This document shows positions 1 through 8,499 of a stretch of DNA of 53,081 bases, in pieces. The stretch is from Desulfitobacterium chlororespirans DSM 11544 (GTDB taxonomy: Bacteria > Bacillota > Desulfitobacteriia > Desulfitobacteriales > Desulfitobacteriaceae), in the NCBI RefSeq assembly GCF_900143285.1, contig NZ_FRDN01000021.1, forward strand, positions 28,532 to 81,612, given 5' to 3'. Each line of letters starts with the position of its first letter. Positions within the stretch are counted from its first letter, which is position 1. The position numbers were made by a program, and so were the translations under genes. The notes below the pieces were generated by a model that was not told the origin of the DNA, made no database searches, and saw only the letters and a program-made list of their open reading frames with translations.

Positions 1-3
1 AAG

Positions 4-993
4 CTATTTATTTTTTCCATTTTTAATTTTACTTACGAAGTCATCATTGATATATTTTTTATTCAACGGATGTGTACTCCTTACCCTATTGAGCATATCT
101 TCATCTAAAATATGAGTATAGATTTCCGTTGAATTTAGAGAAGTGTGGCCAAGTAATTTTTGTAATTCGACAATATTGCACCCATTACTCAAGAGCAGCG
201 TTGCGAATGTGTGCCTTAGCTTATGTGGGCTCAATCCTTTCTTATAAATCCCACTTCTTTTCGCAAGGTCGATTAACAGCATATACATCCCTTTCCCGGT
301 TTCATCAAAAGGCTTTCCATACTTATTTAAAAATACAATATTTGTACCCAATTTAGGAACCCTGCCCTTTTTAGCGGGGTCTTTATTATCTCCACAAGAT
401 AGATACAGTTTTAGAGCCTCCGCAGCACTCTCTGTCAGCGCAACCAGTCTCTCTTTGCGCCCTTTCCCGTATAGCTTTATTATCCCCGCGTGGAGGTTTA
501 CTTGATTCAGCTCTAATTTGGCTATTTCTGTGAGCCTTGCTCCTGTGCTAAGAAAAACCTGAAATATCGCGTAATCTCTTGTAGCGTACCTACTGAAAAA
601 CTTGATCCCATAAAGAAACTGCTCACATTGTTCTGCAGATAAAAATATCGGTATCGTCTTTTCTACCTTCTGTCCCTTTATATTGAGCATTGGTGTAGAT
701 TTAATTTCCGGAAATTCCTTCGAGATAATCAGATGATTAAAAAAGCCCCTTAAAATTGTTGTCTTCCTATTAACCGTTCTGGCCTTATTCTTGTTAACTT
801 CCACTAACTTATAGAGGTATTTTTTAATCACTTCCTCATGTTCGCAAAGATATACTATGTCTTGTTCCGGCCATTTTGACTTAAAAAATTCCATAAAAGC
901 TTCGATCTCTTTTTTATAATTTCCTATAGTTCCCTTTGATAAATTACGTTCGATTGAAATGTGATAAATATAAGACTCTAAATACTTTTGCAT
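4..993 (-). CDS. Tyrosine recombinase (XerC/XerD-like integrase)
   Basis: A 329-residue site-specific recombinase expected to cut and rejoin DNA through a tyrosine nucleophile. The N-terminal SAM-like arm-binding region covers about residues 1-100. The catalytic domain shows Arg153 in TGARLTE, the HKLRH box (His257, Arg260), LGH (His283) and the nucleophile Tyr292 in EIYTHI. The ATG start is preceded by AGGAGG at a good distance. It is the last minus-strand gene in the window, downstream of the transfer block. A second integrase lies near the other end of the element (45.6 kb), so this one may be a resolvase-like or accessory recombinase, or belong to a neighbouring element. Family assignment is firm; its role is inferred. 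Confidence 0.9.
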   Translation of the reverse strand: MQKYLESYIYHISIERNLSKGTIGNYKKEIEAFMEFFKSKWPEQDIVYLCEHEEVIKKYLYKLVEVNKNKARTVNRKTTILRGFFNHLIISKEFPEIKSTPMLNIKGQKVEKTIPIFLSAEQCEQFLYGIKFFSRYATRDYAIFQVFLSTGARLTEIAKLELNQVNLHAGIIKLYGKGRKERLVALTESAAEALKLYLSCGDNKDPAKKGRVPKLGTNIVFLNKYGKPFDETGKGMYMLLIDLAKRSGIYKKGLSPHKLRHTFATLLLSNGCNIVELQKLLGHTSLNSTEIYTHILDEDMLNRVRSTHPLNKKYINDDFVSKIKNGKNK

Positions 994-1089
994 AATACAT
1001 CAACCTCCTATGCCCAAAATTATAATCGTATTTCGGGTATAGGAAAGCATAATGCTATTTTTTTGACTGAAAAAAGGTACTAAACGATT

Positions 1090-1770
1090 TTACCCAGTAA
1101 GTATAGGGACTACCGGCTCAACATTGCTGTCTTCAATGTGAACATGCGCCGGATTATTAACTAAATTGCATAACCGCACAATATCCTTTTCCCTAAGGAT
1201 TGAACAAGGTACTTTACAAGTTTCAAAGGCTGTCTTGAGACTGTTGACTCTTCGGGAAATATCTTGTTCGCAATCCGGCTCATACTTTTGCCAGATGGGT
1301 AAATAGAACTGCCGTTCAATCACTTCTCCGGATAAAGCATAATTAGAAAGTGATGAAATCTCCTTGCGGAGCAATTCTTTTTGTTTTTGATTTGTAGTTG
1401 AACCTAATAAATCAGTGTATTCGTTGATTAGAGGAGAGATATCTACCGGACGGGACACTGCAATTAGTTTGATTGTCTCCTGATCTCCAGACAGCTCAGC
1501 AGTGAGCCTTCGTGTCAGGGATTCTTTTTCCCGCTGACTGAGGAGATCAATGCTGACCGGATCGATTTTTAGATATTGAAAAATAAAGTGGTCACGTGTA
1601 TACAGATATTTGTCCCGAACGTCTTTGACGTTAGTAAATTCTTGAGCCGTTACTTGATCTTGAGTCTCCGCTTTACGTTGTTGCTTCTCCTTTTTATTAA
1701 GCACAAAAAAGACCGCCCCTGCGATGAGTACGGTCAGTAAAAGAATCCATATGGATAAAATGGGGTTCAT
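1090..1770 (-). CDS. Membrane-anchored protein resembling the N-terminal TraC/VirB4-like domain, no ATPase
   Basis: A 226-residue protein with one N-terminal membrane segment (about residues 5-24) and then a soluble domain. The pattern around YTRDHFIFQYLKIDPVSIDLLS and LIAVSRPVDISPLI resembles, from memory, the non-catalytic N-terminal region of VirB4/TraC proteins of Gram-positive conjugation systems. It has no Walker A or B motif, and at 226 residues it is far shorter than a full VirB4 (600-800). AGAGGTGA precedes the ATG. It follows the Tad block but is separated from it by a plus-strand gene. It could be a remnant of a VirB4 or a genuine stand-alone scaffold subunit. The similarity is recalled, not computed. 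Confidence 0.5.
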   Translation of the reverse strand: MNPILSIWILLLTVLIAGAVFFVLNKKEKQQRKAETQDQVTAQEFTNVKDVRDKYLYTRDHFIFQYLKIDPVSIDLLSQREKESLTRRLTAELSGDQETIKLIAVSRPVDISPLINEYTDLLGSTTNQKQKELLRKEISSLSNYALSGEVIERQFYLPIWQKYEPDCEQDISRRVNSLKTAFETCKVPCSILREKDIVRLCNLVNNPAHVHIEDSNVEPVVPILTG

Positions 1771-1915
1771 CTTAAGTTTTCACCTCTCTATACTTTTACT
1801 ACATCATTCTATTATATATCAGCTTATTGCTTTTATAGTATAACTAAAGCAAATTTGGTAATAAAACACAGAAATTTTGTGATAGACTATAAGAAACTAA
1901 AGGAGTGTGTTGAAT

Positions 1916-2635
1916 TTGCTAAAAATGTCACGGCCATATTTTTCACGAAGGATCAGTTTGTTGATCGTAGCCTTTATCAGTCTAGTATACTATCTTTTTT
2001 TACCTCTTCTTATTTCTTATCTCTTTAAAGTAATCCCTCCTCAATTTTTACAAATAGTTTATTGGGGAATTGCTCTTTCAATTTCATTTTTTGCTGTTCT
2101 AATTGGTCTCTACTTCCCAACATATCGTGCCTCACAGCTATTTAACCTAGAAAAGATAAAAGGGGAGCTTACATTCTGCATGCGACCTATCTCTTTTGCT
2201 CGTATGGGGAGAAAATGCAAGGGAGATAGAGACGAGATAGCTAAATACTTTCTACGGGATTTTACCAACGGAGCCGTGAATGCTGCTGAGAAATTCCCTC
2301 CTGGTACAACATTCCATACCACGACATGGTTATTTGATGAGCTGAAACAAAAATTCTTGATAAAGAAAGGCTTTATTGTAGAGAAAGCAGATCAAGGTAA
2401 GGTTTCACGCTTTGTAATCGGCCTCTCCGCATTTATGGTCTACGGAAATTGGAACGAGTTGAGAAAAATTCGGGAAACTCAATTTTATAAATTTACTTGG
2501 ACTAAAGAGACATTAAAGGGCTTGAGAATTACCAATACACCTCACTTTTGCCGGTCGCCCTGGCTGGCAACGTTATCGGCCATGAGCCAAAGGGACCGAA
2601 CCCAATATCAAAATCATGAGTTAAAGTTATTGTAA
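1916..2635 (+). CDS. Hypothetical membrane protein
   Basis: About 239 residues, not recognised. Two hydrophobic segments (about residues 15-40 and 48-68) are followed by a soluble domain containing GELTFCMRPISFARMGRK and a threonine-rich TFHTTTWLF. The start is uncertain: AAAGGAG at 1899-1905 suits TTG at 1916 best, but GTG 1907, TTG 1910 and ATG 1925 are also in frame. It is the only plus-strand gene in the first 42 kb. Its last 107 bases run antisense through the 3' end of the DUF4320 gene, so its original C-terminus may have been lost or replaced when it inserted here. Confidence 0.6.
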   Translation: MLKMSRPYFSRRISLLIVAFISLVYYLFLPLLISYLFKVIPPQFLQIVYWGIALSISFFAVLIGLYFPTYRASQLFNLEKIKGELTFCMRPISFARMGRKCKGDRDEIAKYFLRDFTNGAVNAAEKFPPGTTFHTTTWLFDELKQKFLIKKGFIVEKADQGKVSRFVIGLSAFMVYGNWNELRKIRETQFYKFTWTKETLKGLRITNTPHFCRSPWLATLSAMSQRDRTQYQNHELKLL

Positions 2636-2927
2636 ACTCGTCCCCAAATTGAATTCGGCTCCCATCGATAGTGTTGGCATCAATGTGTACGTTTGGATTC
2701 AATTTGGTATCCTCTTTAAGGGATTGTATTTCCGCTTCCATTTTGCTCCCTGTTTGTCCGGTAATTTCCACTTGCCGTTTCAAATCATCGGCAAATCGAT
2801 TCAGCTCAAATTTGCCAATGACTACAGGATATACGGCCAGAGCTAATGCCAAAACAATGCAGGATGCTAAAACTTGAATGGCCGTATCCAAATAACCTTC
2901 CCCTCGTTTATCTCGTAATACCTTCAT
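2529..2927 (-). CDS. DUF4320-family pseudopilin-like membrane protein
   Basis: A 132-residue protein matching the DUF4320 family found in Clostridia conjugative elements. It has a short basic N-terminus with DKRGEGYLD, one membrane segment (about residues 16-36), a short heptad-like stretch and a beta-rich C-terminus. The start at 2927 follows AGGAGAATGTAAT; a longer open frame upstream lacks a ribosome site and overlaps the TadC-like gene. The RG immediately before the hydrophobic segment resembles TadE-type pseudopilins and is shared with two other proteins in this block. It lies directly after the TadC-like gene, so it is probably a structural pilus or channel component. Confidence 0.75.
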   Translation of the reverse strand: MKVLRDKRGEGYLDTAIQVLASCIVLALALAVYPVVIGKFELNRFADDLKRQVEITGQTGSKMEAEIQSLKEDTKLNPNVHIDANTIDGSRIQFGDEFTITLTHDFDIGFGPFGSWPITLPARATGKSEVYW

Positions 2928-2943
2928 ATTACATTCTCCTATA

Positions 2944-3825
2944 CTAGAAAAAGTTTCCCAGAGTAGTGAACAAATGCATGCCGATGGCCACCACAAAGAT
3001 TGTGATAAAGCACCCCAGTAAAGCAAATGAATATTTCCGCATCTGACCCGGCCGCTTCTGAGCCGCCATCTTCAAATGCTGAAATTCAATGTGTTTAAAA
3101 TCATGGGCCAGACGTTGAAAATACATAATATTATCATCCCCCCGGAGTACACCAATCAGTCCGCGAATGACCTCAGAGAGCATAGGACTCCCTACCCGAG
3201 CGTCAAGCCTGGTTAATGCTTCCTCCGGATTCCCGGTTTTCATATCGGCGACAGCAATCTTTAACTCTTCAGCTAATCCCTTGCCTGCCTTTTTTCTATG
3301 TTTATCCAGTATAGCAATCACATCCCGGGAAGCTTTCAGCTCTTGTTCAATATTGAGAACGAATCGTGGTAATTCACTATCAATTCGTTCTCTTTTTAAT
3401 TTTAATAGACGTTCCACTCTGCCAATTTCGTTAAAGTAAAGAACAATCGCGAGAACCACAAAACCCAAAGCAAGGGGAGGAAATACCACTAAAGCTGGGA
3501 TGATGCCTAAAAGGCATATCCCAGCTTTAACAAGTGCCTGAGCCAAATACGCTTCCGGAGTCAGAGGAATCCCAGCCGATTTGAGGGAACCCTTAAGCTG
3601 GCGTTGCCGATACTCATTAATTTTAATCCTGGTGGATAGATGAGCAACCAACTGCCAAATAATAACTTCAGTCGCTTTAGGTTTCTTAACCCCTTGCTTT
3701 TTATAGCTTAATATGGCCTTTGTTGCTGAATGACTGGGAATCTCCAATTGAGCCGACAGCAAAAAGTAAATACCGGCCGAGACCATACCGGCAAAAACGA
3801 CAATGACATTTATCAATTCAATCAC
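2944..3825 (-). CDS. tadC: TadC-like type II secretion F-domain protein
   Basis: A 293-residue inner-membrane platform protein. It has an N-terminal membrane segment, two adjacent segments at about residues 105-140, a long cytoplasmic helical T2SSF region (about 150-260) and a C-terminal segment at about 268-290, the usual TadC/GspF topology. In Tad systems TadB and TadC form the platform that couples the TadA ATPase to pilin assembly. Its stop-start junction with the TadB-like gene is immediate. GTG at 3825 abuts the previous stop; TTG at 3816 with AGGTGAT upstream is an alternative start. Confidence 0.85.
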   Translation of the reverse strand: MIELINVIVVFAGMVSAGIYFLLSAQLEIPSHSATKAILSYKKQGVKKPKATEVIIWQLVAHLSTRIKINEYRQRQLKGSLKSAGIPLTPEAYLAQALVKAGICLLGIIPALVVFPPLALGFVVLAIVLYFNEIGRVERLLKLKRERIDSELPRFVLNIEQELKASRDVIAILDKHRKKAGKGLAEELKIAVADMKTGNPEEALTRLDARVGSPMLSEVIRGLIGVLRGDDNIMYFQRLAHDFKHIEFQHLKMAAQKRPGQMRKYSFALLGCFITIFVVAIGMHLFTTLGNFF

Positions 3826-4749
3826 CTACCTTTTGTACTCAATCGGCCTGGACGAACGTACCATGCCGGCCAAAGCCCAAAATATGACCAGGACAACCCC
3901 CGCCAAGGTCGCTTTCCCAATACTGGTATGCATAATATTGTTGTACCAGCTTTTATTAAGAAAAAAAAGCAAAGGAACGCTGCCCAAGACCAATGCTGTC
4001 ATGGAGACAAAATCCTTTATCGGACCGTATATGAGATACTCCAGATCCAAGCCCACAGTCCTTATATCCGATAATTTTTCTACGATGGGATAAAGGGTAA
4101 ACTTAAGACTTTTATCTTGCTGACAAGCGATCACCTGATCGACCCATTCCTTAAAGACCTCATTGTCAATTTTTTCGCGTAGGCGCTCTAATGCCAGTTT
4201 AACATTAGAGGTAATTAATTTGTTTTCATTGAGGAAAGCTCTAAAGGGATCAACCAGGGGAGGATTCAAGATGTTTATATTTTCCTCAACGGCTCTGATG
4301 AAGTCATTTGACCGGACATAAGAAGTCGTTATGATCGACAGTCCTGTTTCAAGTTCTCCATTAAGCTGTTTTTTGTAAGCATTGGCTGTAAAGATCACAT
4401 ACCAGAAAGGCAACAAGAAAAATCCGCAGGAGAGGATCGGGATGAGAAAATAGTTCTTGGTCATCAGCCCGATCAGTATTCCTGCGAAGAAAAAGATGAC
4501 AGCCAACAGAGTTAAAATTGAAAACATATTCGTCTTCTGTGTAACCACAAGAATATCCCAGGTTTCGTTAATAAGTTTCCTAACCCCGCGCTTCCGCTTT
4601 CCTTCTGCAGCTTCAACCATCCCTCTAAGCGTCTTCTTTTCGGTCTGCAGCTTCTGAATGATATCAGCGGCCATTTCCCCCAGCGACAATTTTAGGAGCA
4701 AAAAGCTCCCCACCACCAACGCTAGAAATGCTATTAAGGACAGTATCAT
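3826..4749 (-). CDS. tadB: TadB-like type II secretion F-domain protein
   Basis: A 307-residue platform protein with membrane segments near residues 3-22, 78-100, 103-125, 248-266 and 278-300, and a cytoplasmic T2SSF domain between about 130 and 245. The start at 4749 is set by a strong GGAGGAGG and lies 86 bases inside the TadA gene, which suggests translational coupling. With the next gene it forms the TadB/TadC pair expected beside a TadA ATPase. It is more diverged than chromosomal TadB proteins, as recalled. Confidence 0.85.
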   Translation of the reverse strand: MILSLIAFLALVVGSFLLLKLSLGEMAADIIQKLQTEKKTLRGMVEAAEGKRKRGVRKLINETWDILVVTQKTNMFSILTLLAVIFFFAGILIGLMTKNYFLIPILSCGFFLLPFWYVIFTANAYKKQLNGELETGLSIITTSYVRSNDFIRAVEENINILNPPLVDPFRAFLNENKLITSNVKLALERLREKIDNEVFKEWVDQVIACQQDKSLKFTLYPIVEKLSDIRTVGLDLEYLIYGPIKDFVSMTALVLGSVPLLFFLNKSWYNNIMHTSIGKATLAGVVLVIFWALAGMVRSSRPIEYKR

Positions 4750-6088
4750 AAGGCGTTCCTCCTCCCAAGAAAAATTGATTAAGCATTGATTGAGTCATTC
4801 CATTTTGGATCAGGCGTTTTTGCATTTTCTCAGAGATGGTTTCGGCTTTTTCAAAATCCCCTTTAATGACCGTTTTTCCATCCTCAATAAGGTTCTCTTC
4901 CACATTGAAGCGCCATAAAGTATGCAATTTTTTTTCTCCATTGCGAAGAACCTCGCATTCGGTAATCTCCATAATTTTCCGGGACTTGTCTTCCAATTGT
5001 TTTTGGAAGGCCACAATCGGAAATCCTTCAGCAATCATTCCATCAAGAGTTTCGTCTTTAAGATCATACTTCTTCTTGCATAGAGTTCTTATTCTTGGAT
5101 AAGTCGCTTCACAGGAATTAGCATGAGTCGTCGTAAGGACGGCAGTTCCCGTGTTTGCCGCTTCCTGGGCACCATAAGCCTCTGAGCTTTTCATCTCTCC
5201 GATACAAACAATATCCGGGTTGCTTGTGAGGGCATACTCCAAAAGTTTTTCCACATCGATAACCCGCTTTGGATCATCACTGCGCCGAGTAACCGTATGC
5301 ACTACATTGGTTATAGTTTTGCCATGCTCATCTTTCTCAACCAAATCGAATTCCCGGTTCTCTACCTCGATGGTAAAAATACGTTTATGCCGCCGTACTG
5401 CTTCCAAGAGCAAGGATAGTGTGGTTGTTTTTCCACAGCCAACTGAGCCAGAAATGCAAATGCTGATACCATAGCGAAGGAATAAAATTAGCTGTTCCAA
5501 CATCAAAGGCTCTGCTGTACCTTTCCTGACAAAATCGTCTTTGCTTAAGTGTTGCGGATTGATAATACGAATGGATGCCGCCACCCCTGCTTTAGCGTCG
5601 ATAACCGGAGGAGCATAAGCCGTAATCCGTATATTGTTGCGTAAATGGCCTCTTACCATAGGGGACTCATCATCTAAAATCGCGCCTGATGGCCTTAATA
5701 AACGCTTAATAACATCTAAGGCATGTTGAGGTGAATTGAAATGCTCATCGAGAGTATGGATATCTCCATCCCACTTGGTAACTTTAATATCGTCCCAGGC
5801 GTTCATATTGATCTCTTCGGTCTCTTTAGAATCAAGGTATTCCGTCAAAAAGGAAGCCTCTTTCATCTCGGAATAGATCTTATCCACCAATTGCATTGTG
5901 GTCAGATCCTGAACCCCAAGATTCTTCTCCTCCAAGTATTGCTTAATATAGAGCTTAATCTGAGCCGCTTTTCGAACACTGTCTCCTTCAAAGGCCGAGG
6001 CATACCTGGTGGACATGTACTCCTGGACTTCATCTAAAACCAACTTATAATCCCTGATATTACTGGTACGTTTAAACGGACTACTCAT
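4664..6088 (-). CDS. tadA: TadA/CpaF secretion ATPase
   Basis: A 474-residue hexameric ATPase of the TadA/CpaF (VirB11-like) family that powers pilus assembly or secretion at the cytoplasmic membrane. A helical N-terminal domain (1-90) precedes the PAS-like part (95-185), Walker A GSVGCGKT (about 214-221), a Walker B-like DIVCIGEM (292-299) and the histidine box TTTHAN (about 319-324). ATG 6088 follows AGGAGG; a TTG one codon earlier is less likely. It overlaps the CpaE-like gene by 8 bases and TadB by 86. In this window it is the only visible candidate, besides VirD4, to energise the transfer machine. Confidence 0.93.
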   Translation of the reverse strand: MSSPFKRTSNIRDYKLVLDEVQEYMSTRYASAFEGDSVRKAAQIKLYIKQYLEEKNLGVQDLTTMQLVDKIYSEMKEASFLTEYLDSKETEEINMNAWDDIKVTKWDGDIHTLDEHFNSPQHALDVIKRLLRPSGAILDDESPMVRGHLRNNIRITAYAPPVIDAKAGVAASIRIINPQHLSKDDFVRKGTAEPLMLEQLILFLRYGISICISGSVGCGKTTTLSLLLEAVRRHKRIFTIEVENREFDLVEKDEHGKTITNVVHTVTRRSDDPKRVIDVEKLLEYALTSNPDIVCIGEMKSSEAYGAQEAANTGTAVLTTTHANSCEATYPRIRTLCKKKYDLKDETLDGMIAEGFPIVAFQKQLEDKSRKIMEITECEVLRNGEKKLHTLWRFNVEENLIEDGKTVIKGDFEKAETISEKMQKRLIQNGMTQSMLNQFFLGGGTPYDTVLNSISSVGGGELFAPKIVAGGNGR

Positions 6089-6821
6089 CAAATACCTCCT
6101 TCGCCAGCTTTTTAATTCCTTCCATAAACAGCTTTCCTTCCTTGCTTTTCACGGGTTCAAGCAACTCACCGCCCCAAAATTGATGTTCAAGTTCCGCTGC
6201 ATAGGGAAACTGAAAGTCTACCCCACCATAGGCTTCCGCAACCTCAGCTTTCGGAGAAAATGGCTTGTATGCGGATATCGCTTTGAGATGCTTATCTACT
6301 CCATAGGTATGATCCATGGCCATCACCGGCAATTGAGCATCAAAAAAGGACAGTCCCTTTAAATCGGCTGTCCCGCATCGGAGTACTTGGTCCGCATTAC
6401 GCAAGGCGGCAACGGATAAATTATCATCGGTTAGATCACTGGAACAATCCACAATAACATAATCTACCCGGTGCCGTAACAAAACCAACAGATCCAAAGC
6501 CTGTTCCATCAGGTATTGGGGATAGGTGATGAAGTTTTCTCCTTTCTTATAGCCTACCACTCCTAAATAATCCCCCTGGGGCAGGGTTAAATGAGCAAGC
6601 AAGGCACCCTGATCCAAATCTGGATTACTCAACAAAGCCCCTAAAGACTTCTCCTTAGGATCGACCTTCGGTAAAAGCACGGGAAGACTCGGGCATAAAA
6701 GATCGCAAAGAACTAATACCACAGTTTTCTGTTTACCGGCCAACCATCTCGCCAGCTTAGCACTGATCGTGGTTTTTCCGCTGCCAGGACTACCCCATAC
6801 AGCAATCAACTGATTATTCAT
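6081..6821 (-). CDS. CpaE/TadZ-like MinD-family ATPase
   Basis: A 246-residue P-loop ATPase. The deviant Walker A GSPGSGKTT lies near residues 9-17 and a Walker B-like YVIVDCSSD near 122-130. In Tad loci this position is held by CpaE/TadZ, which places the pilus machine in the cell. It lacks the N-terminal receiver-like domain of longer CpaE proteins. The start is ATG 6821 with GGAGGGAG 4-11 bases upstream; a longer open frame starting at 6851 lacks such a site. It overlaps its upstream neighbour by 8 bases, as expected in a tight operon. Confidence 0.85.
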   Translation of the reverse strand: MNNQLIAVWGSPGSGKTTISAKLARWLAGKQKTVVLVLCDLLCPSLPVLLPKVDPKEKSLGALLSNPDLDQGALLAHLTLPQGDYLGVVGYKKGENFITYPQYLMEQALDLLVLLRHRVDYVIVDCSSDLTDDNLSVAALRNADQVLRCGTADLKGLSFFDAQLPVMAMDHTYGVDKHLKAISAYKPFSPKAEVAEAYGGVDFQFPYAAELEHQFWGGELLEPVKSKEGKLFMEGIKKLAKEVFDE

Positions 6822-7713
6822 GATCGTCTCCCTCCTGCACTCCATCATCATTAGCCTTTAGAGTCTGTTCGAAATACTTTTCTTGAGTTTCCAACAACTG
6901 ACTCTTCAGTTCCTCATTTCCCCGGCATACCAGAGTCATATGCAACTTGCCATTCTCTTCGTACTCAGCCAACTTCAACGCTTGGGTAGGATTTACAGAT
7001 AAAATAGCCGTGGCAATTTCATCTTGCTCCTTGGAATCCGACTGATCCTTTTGGGTATTATCTATCCCCTTTTTCGTTACCGCTGCCAAAACCTCGACAT
7101 AGGTTAGCTCAGGCAGCTGCAGGGCCTTTTTTTCTGCACCCTGTCCATCCAAGGCAATGATGGAAATGATATCTCCGTTTTGCAACTTTCCGGAAAGCCC
7201 ATTGGCCTGACTTTTGAGGGATACCGAAATCGCCACTTTACCTTCAGGAAGGTTATACAAATAAGGGCTATTGAAAAAAGAGTCTGAAGAGACCTTGGAG
7301 CTGAGGATATAATCGCCTTTTTTTAAGCCCATTGTCGCGTACTGCCCTAACACTTCCTCAGTGCTTTTGATGACATTGTCCGGAAGATTATATCCTCCTA
7401 CCGTCACCTTCTCAAGTTTATCGGCAGTAATTCTTTCCCCTGCTTCAATATCCTTGCTGATCCTGACAATCGTCGTCTGAGCCGTAGCTGCTTTGTTGAT
7501 CAGAGGCGACAGCCCAAAAACGATCATAAAGGCAAGGGCAATACATGCAATCCCTATAGCCGTCCGGTTCTTGAACTGATCCAGGTTCAGCTCCAACTTG
7601 CCCTTTGGTTTCGATTCTTGCTCCGACTTGAACTTCGCCTTTTCCCTCCCCGATGATGGCTCCTTTTGCACCTTTACAACCTCTTTGTCTTTCTTTTTAA
7701 ATATCTTAAACAT
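6814..7713 (-). CDS. RcpC/CpaB-like SAF-domain pilus assembly protein
   Basis: About 299 residues. A basic, charged cytoplasmic head (1-50) precedes one membrane segment (about 53-73) and an extracytoplasmic SAF domain (about 80-150) with the typical IVRISKDIEAGERIT opening, then an RcpC-type C-terminal region (about 155-280). CpaB/RcpC proteins stabilise Tad pili outside the membrane. ATG 7713 and a GTG one codon before it share the same AAGGGGG site. It overlaps both neighbours by 8 bases. Confidence 0.85.
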   Translation of the reverse strand: MFKIFKKKDKEVVKVQKEPSSGREKAKFKSEQESKPKGKLELNLDQFKNRTAIGIACIALAFMIVFGLSPLINKAATAQTTIVRISKDIEAGERITADKLEKVTVGGYNLPDNVIKSTEEVLGQYATMGLKKGDYILSSKVSSDSFFNSPYLYNLPEGKVAISVSLKSQANGLSGKLQNGDIISIIALDGQGAEKKALQLPELTYVEVLAAVTKKGIDNTQKDQSDSKEQDEIATAILSVNPTQALKLAEYEENGKLHMTLVCRGNEELKSQLLETQEKYFEQTLKANDDGVQEGDDHE

Positions 7714-7930
7714 CACACAGTTCCCCCTTATAAATCTTCTGCATCAGTGTCCCTTCTCGATTTAAGGCATAAATTTTTATTGTTCCTTCCTTATCAGTGA
7801 GCTCAACACAACAATCCGCGCAATATGACCGATTTTTGCTAATAAGACCAATTGCCCGGCTTTGACATACCGGGCAACATCTCATTCTATTTTTCTTTTC
7901 AACATCCTCCTTCACAGAATTCACGTTCAA
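7706..7930 (-). CDS. Small zinc-ribbon protein
   Basis: Up to 74 residues. Four cysteines in a CPVCQ ... CADC arrangement (about residues 19-40) suggest one zinc ribbon. TTG at 7930 or GTG at 7924 can serve AAAGGGAG upstream. It overlaps the RcpC-like gene by 8 bases and lies between the TadE-like gene and that gene, so it is part of the transfer operon. Possible roles are a regulator or an assembly factor; nothing in the sequence decides this. Confidence 0.65.
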   Translation of the reverse strand: MNVNSVKEDVEKKNRMRCCPVCQSRAIGLISKNRSYCADCCVELTDKEGTIKIYALNREGTLMQKIYKGELCDV

Positions 7931-7940
7931 CCATCTCCCT

Positions 7941-8486
7941 TTAAAATTTGGCCATATAATCTGACGAAACCACTAAATCAGTCATCATTACATCCACTTG
8001 ATTTCCCATAAACAAGACCGGGACTTCTAGGGTAATCCGTGACATAATAAAAAGAGTCTTGTCCCTCTCAGTGTGCTCCGGAGTAAATGGAGCGTTCACC
8101 ACATCGACCATCAGCCCGTAGACTTCAAATTCCTTCCAGTCATCAGCTATTTTGACATGGTGCCCTCCCTGCGGTTTTGTACCAAGAATCCGGTCTATTT
8201 CTGCGTAGATATCTCCCGTATTAAGACTAGGTAACCATACTGTATCTGAACGCGCATACCCGCCTGAATAACCGTTTTTTATACCACCATAAGCCATCTC
8301 AGCATTATCATTAGCTACAGTCAATGTTGCTGCTTGAACCGCATTGCGCACTCCGGAAGCTATAATCTGTATCCGCATGTATTCATAGCCTACCATCATC
8401 AGCATCATGAGCGACAACACTATGGCAGCGACCAAAGGATAACTTAGTCCCCGTTTATCTCTAATCAGCGTTCTCAACTTCGACAA
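7941..8486 (-). CDS. TadE/TadG-like pseudopilin
   Basis: A 181-residue protein with a short basic N-terminus ending in RDKRG, one hydrophobic segment (about residues 15-35) and an extracytoplasmic domain, the architecture of TadE-like minor pilins. It is a probable substrate of the A24 peptidase at 13.3-13.7 kb, because the RG before the hydrophobic stretch resembles pseudopilin cleavage sites. TTG 8486 follows GGAGGGGGGAGC. It lies between the large exported protein and the RcpC-like gene. Confidence 0.7.
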   Translation of the reverse strand: MSKLRTLIRDKRGLSYPLVAAIVLSLMMLMMVGYEYMRIQIIASGVRNAVQAATLTVANDNAEMAYGGIKNGYSGGYARSDTVWLPSLNTGDIYAEIDRILGTKPQGGHHVKIADDWKEFEVYGLMVDVVNAPFTPEHTERDKTLFIMSRITLEVPVLFMGNQVDVMMTDLVVSSDYMAKF

Positions 8487-8499
8487 AAGCTCCCCCCTC

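Noticed and set aside
1-1100. Left attachment site of the element
   Set aside because: I looked for a copy of the tRNA-Gly 3' end and saw none, so the left end is outside the window.
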